From DATJZG01 sp035499295 (GTDB lineage Bacteria; Myxococcota; Myxococcia; Myxococcales; Anaeromyxobacteraceae), in the NCBI GenBank assembly GCA_035499295.1, contig DATJZG010000110.1, positions 3,429 through 67,428 of the forward strand: a stretch of 64,000 nt of DNA, given 5' to 3'. The notes below the pieces were generated by a model that was given only the letters and a program-made list of their open reading frames with translations, had not been told where the DNA came from and ran no database searches. The translations under genes and the position numbers were made by a program. Of the stretch, positions 60,833-64,000 are shown piece after piece. The stretch's first letter is position 1; every line of letters begins with the position of its first letter.

Positions 60833-61489
60833 CTAGGCCTTGGGGGGCGCCGGCGGGGTGGAGGGGGCGGGCGGCGCGCCGCCCGGGCCGGCGGCCGCCG
60901 GGGCCGCTGGAGCCTTCGGCGGAGCGGGGGGCGGGGGCGGAGGCGGGTTCCGCTTCGCCTCCTCGGCGAGCCGCACCTCGTCGAGACGGCGCAGTTCCAC
61001 GAGCGGGTTCTCGCGCAGGTTGGGAATTCCGTGGAACCCCCCTGCCTCCTGGTAGTCCTTGCGGAGCGGGTGCCCGACCCAGTCGTCCGGGAGCATGACC
61101 CGGCGGAGGTCGGGGTGTCCCTTGAACACCACCCCGAAGAGGTCGAAGACCTCCCGCTCCATCCAGTTGGCGGCCTTCCAGACGCCCTCCACGCTCGGGA
61201 CGGCCGGCTGGGCGCGATCGGCCTCCACCTTGAGGACGATCCCGTGCCGGTGCTTGTAGGAGAAGAGGTGGTAGACGACCTCGATGGCGTTGCGCTTGGG
61301 CCAGTCGACGGCGGTGAGGTCTTCGCAGAAGTCGAGCTCCACCCCGGGCGTCTCCTTGAGCCAGCGGCACGCCTCCACGATGCGGTCGCCCTTCACCACC
61401 ACGAAGGGGTCGACCTTCGGCTCCGAGAGCGGTCCCACCGCGTCGCCGAAGTGGGCCTTGAGCCTCTCGTGAATCTCGTTCGTGGTCAT
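60833..61489 (-). CDS. nuoC: NADH-quinone oxidoreductase subunit C with Pro/Ala-rich tail
   Basis: 218 residues. The NuoC core ends with ANWMEREVFDLFGVVFKGHPDLRRVMLPDDWVGHPLRKDY. The last ~40 residues are a Pro/Ala/Lys tail starting with seven prolines in a row, a feature shared with NuoI in this operon and not typical of the family. The nuoB gene lies 78 bases upstream. Confidence 0.95.
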   Translation of the reverse strand: MTTNEIHERLKAHFGDAVGPLSEPKVDPFVVVKGDRIVEACRWLKETPGVELDFCEDLTAVDWPKRNAIEVVYHLFSYKHRHGIVLKVEADRAQPAVPSVEGVWKAANWMEREVFDLFGVVFKGHPDLRRVMLPDDWVGHPLRKDYQEAGGFHGIPNLRENPLVELRRLDEVRLAEEAKRNPPPPPPPAPPKAPAAPAAAGPGGAPPAPSTPPAPPKA

Positions 61490-61567
61490 CCCGTTCCCTC
61501 GGAGAGGCGCGGGGCGAGCCGCACCGCGCCCGCCCCTCGCGTCGAACTTGTGTTCTCGGCCCTTCGT

Positions 61568-62104
61568 CTAGGCCTGCTCGCCGGCCGCGCGCGCCGGGGG
61601 CGGCCGCCGCTTGTCCTTCCAACGCTCCCGCATCACCAGGTCCTGCAGGCGGAGCAGCCCCTCGGTGAGCGCCTCTGGGCGCGGGGGGCAGCCCGGAACG
61701 TACACGTCCACCGGGACCACCTTGTCGACGCCCTTGCAGACGGAGTAGGCGAGCTGGAAGAGGCCGCCGCAGTTGGCGCAGGAGCCCATCGAGATCACGT
61801 ACTTTGGCTCCGCCATCTGGTCGTAGAGGAGCTTCAACCGCTCGGCCATCTTGTAGGTGAGCGTGCCGGCCACGATCATGAAGTCGGCCTGCCGCGGGGT
61901 CGCCCGGAACACCGCCCCGAAGCGGTCGGCGTCCGCGCGCGGGCCGCCGAACTGCATGAGCTCGATGCCGCAGCAGGCGAGGCCGAAGAGCAGGTAGTGG
62001 AGCGAGTTCGCCCGCGCCAGGTTGATGATGCGGTCGAGCTGGCTGGTGTGAGAGGTGACGATCTCTCCGCCCATCCCGCTGTCGAGTGCGTCGCGGTTCG
62101 CCAT
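61568..62104 (-). CDS. nuoB: NADH-quinone oxidoreductase subunit B
   Basis: 178 residues. Cluster N2 ligands: the tandem cysteines in ACCGIELMQF, Cys in SMGSCANCGG, and Cys in VPGCPPRPE. The sequence type (AGTLTYKMAERLKLLYDQMAEPKYVISMGSC) resembles alphaproteobacterial and mitochondrial PSST more than the nuoB of the second cluster at 63123, so the two clusters are not recent duplicates. Confidence 0.96.
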   Translation of the reverse strand: MANRDALDSGMGGEIVTSHTSQLDRIINLARANSLHYLLFGLACCGIELMQFGGPRADADRFGAVFRATPRQADFMIVAGTLTYKMAERLKLLYDQMAEPKYVISMGSCANCGGLFQLAYSVCKGVDKVVPVDVYVPGCPPRPEALTEGLLRLQDLVMRERWKDKRRPPPARAAGEQA

Positions 62105-62158
62105 GGTCCGGTCTCTTCCTCTCCCCTCTGAGCTTTGTGAGCGGGCTGCTTCGCCCGG

Positions 62159-62602
62159 CTAGGCCGCCTTGATCGTGGGACTCGAGCCGTCTCGCCCGGC
62201 CGCCTCATCGACGACGGCAAGCTTCTTCACCCATTCGAGGTCTCCGTGAGCCCAGACCCAGACGAGGCCGACGAGCAGGATGGCGATGAAGAGGACGAGC
62301 TCGGCGAAGGCCACCCAGGCGAAGGTCGGCCCGGCCGCCACCCAGTCCCGGAACACCACTGCCACGGGAAACGTGAGGGCGATGTCCACCTCGAAGATCT
62401 CGAAAACCAAGGCGATGAGGTAGAAGCGCGGGTTGAAGTTGAACCAGGCCCGCCCGATGGGCTTCTCGCCGCATTCATAGATGAGCGATTTGTCCGCTTC
62501 CGGGAAGTTCGGCCGGAGGAGGCGAAAGGCCGCGAGCGCCCCGAACGGGAGGAGCACGGCGATGGCGGCGAAGGCGAGGACCGCGCCGAACTGATAGCCC
62601 AT
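62159..62602 (-). CDS. nuoA: NADH-quinone oxidoreductase subunit A
   Basis: 147 residues, three helices with the family's YECGEKPIGRAWFNFNPRFYLIALVFEIFEVDIALTFPVAVVF loop. First gene of the minus-strand operon; the C-terminus has a 20-residue polar extension. Divergent from the second nuoA gene. Confidence 0.95.
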   Translation of the reverse strand: MGYQFGAVLAFAAIAVLLPFGALAAFRLLRPNFPEADKSLIYECGEKPIGRAWFNFNPRFYLIALVFEIFEVDIALTFPVAVVFRDWVAAGPTFAWVAFAELVLFIAILLVGLVWVWAHGDLEWVKKLAVVDEAAGRDGSSPTIKAA

Positions 62603-62647
62603 GTTTTGAACCCTGGAGGGGGTGAGGGTGACCTCGGAAGGGGGCGG

Positions 62648-62675
62648 AGTGTATATGTCTGGACAACGGAGTCAA
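62648..62675 (-). promoter_or_regulatory. Promoter of the minus-strand nuo operon
   Basis: Read on the minus strand: TTGACT (62675-62670), 16-base spacer, TACACT (62653-62648). The -35 matches five of six bases and the -10 four of six. The start point would be near 62640, some 38 bases before the nuoA ATG. The -35 overlaps the palindrome at 62671-62693. Confidence 0.6.
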
Positions 62676-62693
62676 GGGGTGATTCCCCTTGAC
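62671..62693. promoter_or_regulatory. Perfect inverted repeat (candidate operator) between the two nuo clusters
   Basis: GTCAAGGGG (62671-62679), TGATT, CCCCTTGAC (62685-62693): nine matched pairs around a five-base centre. It covers the -35 of the nuo promoter on minus; its right edge gives TTGACG on plus, but no good -10 follows on that side. A further CCTTGACCCC lies at 62723-62732, just before the plus-strand nuoA. The arrangement suits a dimeric repressor or activator acting on both operons. Confidence 0.6.
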
Positions 62694-62748
62694 GAAACCG
62701 ATGGGTACAGGCAACTAGGAGCACCTTGACCCCTTTCCCCCTCCGGAC

Positions 62749-63120
62749 ATGACCACACCCCTACAGAGCTATTTCCCGCTCGCGGTCGTACTCGTCGTGG
62801 CGGTGGGACTCGCCCTGACGCTGCTCGCCCTCGCGAACCTGCTCGGACCTCGCCGGCCCAACGAGGAGAAGTCGAGCCCCTTCGAGTTCGGGTCGAAGCC
62901 GTCCGGGCTGGCGCGCGAGCGCTTCGACGTGAAGTTCTACCTGCTCGCACTCCTGTTCGTGGTCTTCGACATCGAGGCGGTCTTCATGTACCCGTGGGCG
63001 GTGGTGCTCCCCGAGCTGGGGTGGTCGGGCTACATCACTATGCTCGTCTTCGGGGTCACGCTCGTCCTCGGCCTCGTCTACGTGTGGAAGAAGGGTGCCC
63101 TCGACTGGAACCGAGAGTGA
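62749..63120 (+). CDS. nuoA: NADH-quinone oxidoreductase subunit A of a second nuo cluster
   Basis: 123 residues with SSPFEFGSKPSGLARERFDVKFYLLALLFVVFDIEAVFMYPWAVV, the NuoA signature loop and second helix, and a final helix. It is divergent from the nuoA at 62159-62602 and differs clearly from it. Starts the plus-strand cluster; nuoB follows by two bases. Confidence 0.95.
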   Translation: MTTPLQSYFPLAVVLVVAVGLALTLLALANLLGPRRPNEEKSSPFEFGSKPSGLARERFDVKFYLLALLFVVFDIEAVFMYPWAVVLPELGWSGYITMLVFGVTLVLGLVYVWKKGALDWNRE

Positions 63121-63122
63121 GC

Positions 63123-63668
63123 ATGTCCACCTCCCCCGATCTCGACCTCGTCCCCGCCATCGCCACTCGCCGCGAGGAGGCACTCACCGGCCTCTCCAAG
63201 CTCGTCTCGAAGGGCCTCGGCTGGGCGCGCAAGTACTCCCTCTTCCAGTATCCCTTCGTCACCGCCTGCTGCGGCATGGAGTTCATGGCGGTGGCCGCGG
63301 CCCGCTATGACCTCGACCGCTTCGGCGCTGCGCTGCCGCGCTTCTCGCCTCGCCAGGCGGACCTGCTCATGGTGGTCGGGACGGTGAACTGCAAGCAGGC
63401 CCCCATCCTGAAGCGCATCTACGACTCCATGGCGGACCCGAAGTGGGTGGTCGCCTTTGGCGTGTGCGCGTCCTCGGGCGGCTTCTACGACAACTACGCC
63501 ACCGTGCAGGGAATCGACCGCATCATCCCGGTGGACGTCTACATCCCCGGGTGCCCGCCCCGGCCGGAGCAGGTGCTCGACGGCATCATGCTCCTGCAGC
63601 GGAAGATCCAGGACCAGCCGCACAAGCTCATCGATCGCCAGCCGCCCGCGCTGCCGGGCCGGGGGTAG
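63123..63668 (+). CDS. nuoB: NADH-quinone oxidoreductase subunit B of a second nuo cluster
   Basis: 181 residues. N2 ligands: TACCGMEF, VAFGVCASSGG and IPGCPPRPE. The GTVNCKQAPILKRIYDSMADPKW region differs from the other NuoB in this window. The frame is open upstream into nuoA, but ATG 63123 starts right after the nuoA stop and gives the family length. Confidence 0.95.
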   Translation: MSTSPDLDLVPAIATRREEALTGLSKLVSKGLGWARKYSLFQYPFVTACCGMEFMAVAAARYDLDRFGAALPRFSPRQADLLMVVGTVNCKQAPILKRIYDSMADPKWVVAFGVCASSGGFYDNYATVQGIDRIIPVDVYIPGCPPRPEQVLDGIMLLQRKIQDQPHKLIDRQPPALPGRG

Positions 63669-63672
63669 ACCT

Positions 63673-64000
63673 GTGTCCCAGGCCGCCGCAGAGAGGCTGA
63701 AGGAGCGCTTGCCGGACGCCGTCGCCGACTCCTACGAGGGAGTGGGCGGCGACGACGTGGCCATCGTGAAGAAGGAGCGGATCGAGGAGGTGTGCCGCTT
63801 CCTCCGGGACGATCCGGAGTTGCTCTTCGACATGGCCCCCTACATCACCGCCGTCGACTACCAGGGCGAGGAGCCCCGCTTCGAGGTCGTCTACCAGCTT
63901 TACTCGACGAAGAAGAACCATCGCCTGCGCCTGCGGGTGCCGGTGCCGGAGAGCGACCCGGCGCTGCGCACGGTGACGACCGTGTGGAAGGGCGCCAACT
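63673..64000 (+). CDS. nuoC: NADH-quinone oxidoreductase subunit C of a second nuo cluster, 3' partial
   Basis: Starts at GTG 63673, four bases after the nuoB stop. The first 109 residues show the NuoC N-terminal fold: helix SQAAAERLKERLPDAV, then AIVKKERIEEVCRFLRDDPELLFDMAPYITAVDY and RFEVVYQLYSTKKNHRLRLRVPVP. The window ends inside the gene, so it cannot be told whether it is fused to NuoD. Confidence 0.92.
   Translation, partial: MSQAAAERLKERLPDAVADSYEGVGGDDVAIVKKERIEEVCRFLRDDPELLFDMAPYITAVDYQGEEPRFEVVYQLYSTKKNHRLRLRVPVPESDPALRTVTTVWKGAN

Noticed and set aside
62689..62717. A plus-strand promoter for the second nuo cluster using TTGACG at 62689-62694
   Set aside because: The -35 is good but no hexamer at 16-18 bases resembles TATAAT (best has two matches), so I treat the site as part of the palindrome only.

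Overview
The window comes from a very GC-rich (roughly 70% or more by eye) genome. Its gene content points to Myxococcota, probably near Anaeromyxobacter: a MYXO-CTERM sorting signal, Cys-rich and RCC1-type surface lipoproteins, a multihaem cytochrome c with TPRs next to a cytochrome b/Rieske pair, and two separate nuo clusters. Almost all DNA is coding. I see no tRNA or rRNA gene, insertion sequence, prophage or CRISPR array. Both ends cut genes: an MMPL permease on the left and a nuoC on the right.

Bases 1-13.2 kb hold an MMPL/TolC/MlaC lipid-transport operon, a PD-(D/E)XK-like protein, a small ferredoxin, a quinol-oxidising cytochrome b-Rieske-multihaem cytochrome operon, a ParA-like ATPase, an alanine-rich Lpp-like lipoprotein facing an L,D-transpeptidase, a second small L,D-transpeptidase and a seven-iron ferredoxin. 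Bases 13.2-26.8 kb hold an RND efflux operon, XdhC-like and EcsC genes, a VanX-type dipeptidase, a HTH/PBP-domain regulator, a YceI protein and an overlapping ECF sigma / anti-sigma / caspase-barrel operon with a cupredoxin upstream of it.

Bases 26.9-38.4 kb hold an RCC1 lipoprotein, a third L,D-transpeptidase whose C-terminus looks frameshifted, cstA, aceE-aceF, gltX and a MEMO-family gene divergent from a response regulator. Bases 38.5-50.9 kb hold a very large Cys-rich surface protein with an internal MYXO-CTERM signal directly followed by a lipoprotein signal, translationally coupled to a CPBP-family intramembrane protease (candidate myxosortase). Then come a dGTPase-like gene, a class II amidotransferase-like protein without its nucleophile, a lidless Hsp70 with its J-protein, CvpA, a deoxyhypusine-synthase-like enzyme, an Rrf2 regulator and a PHP phosphoesterase.

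Bases 50.9-62.6 kb are one complete minus-strand complex I operon of 11 subunits (nuoABCDHIJKLMN) without the NADH-input genes nuoEFG. A second nuo cluster starts divergently at 62.7 kb (nuoA, nuoB, nuoC...). The 146-base gap between them contains a perfect 9-bp inverted repeat lying on the -35 element of the minus-strand promoter. The most unusual items are the double-signal polyprotein with its adjacent protease, the caspase-barrel operon, the Lpp/L,D-transpeptidase pair, the structured leader at 10.5 kb and the divergent nuo operator.
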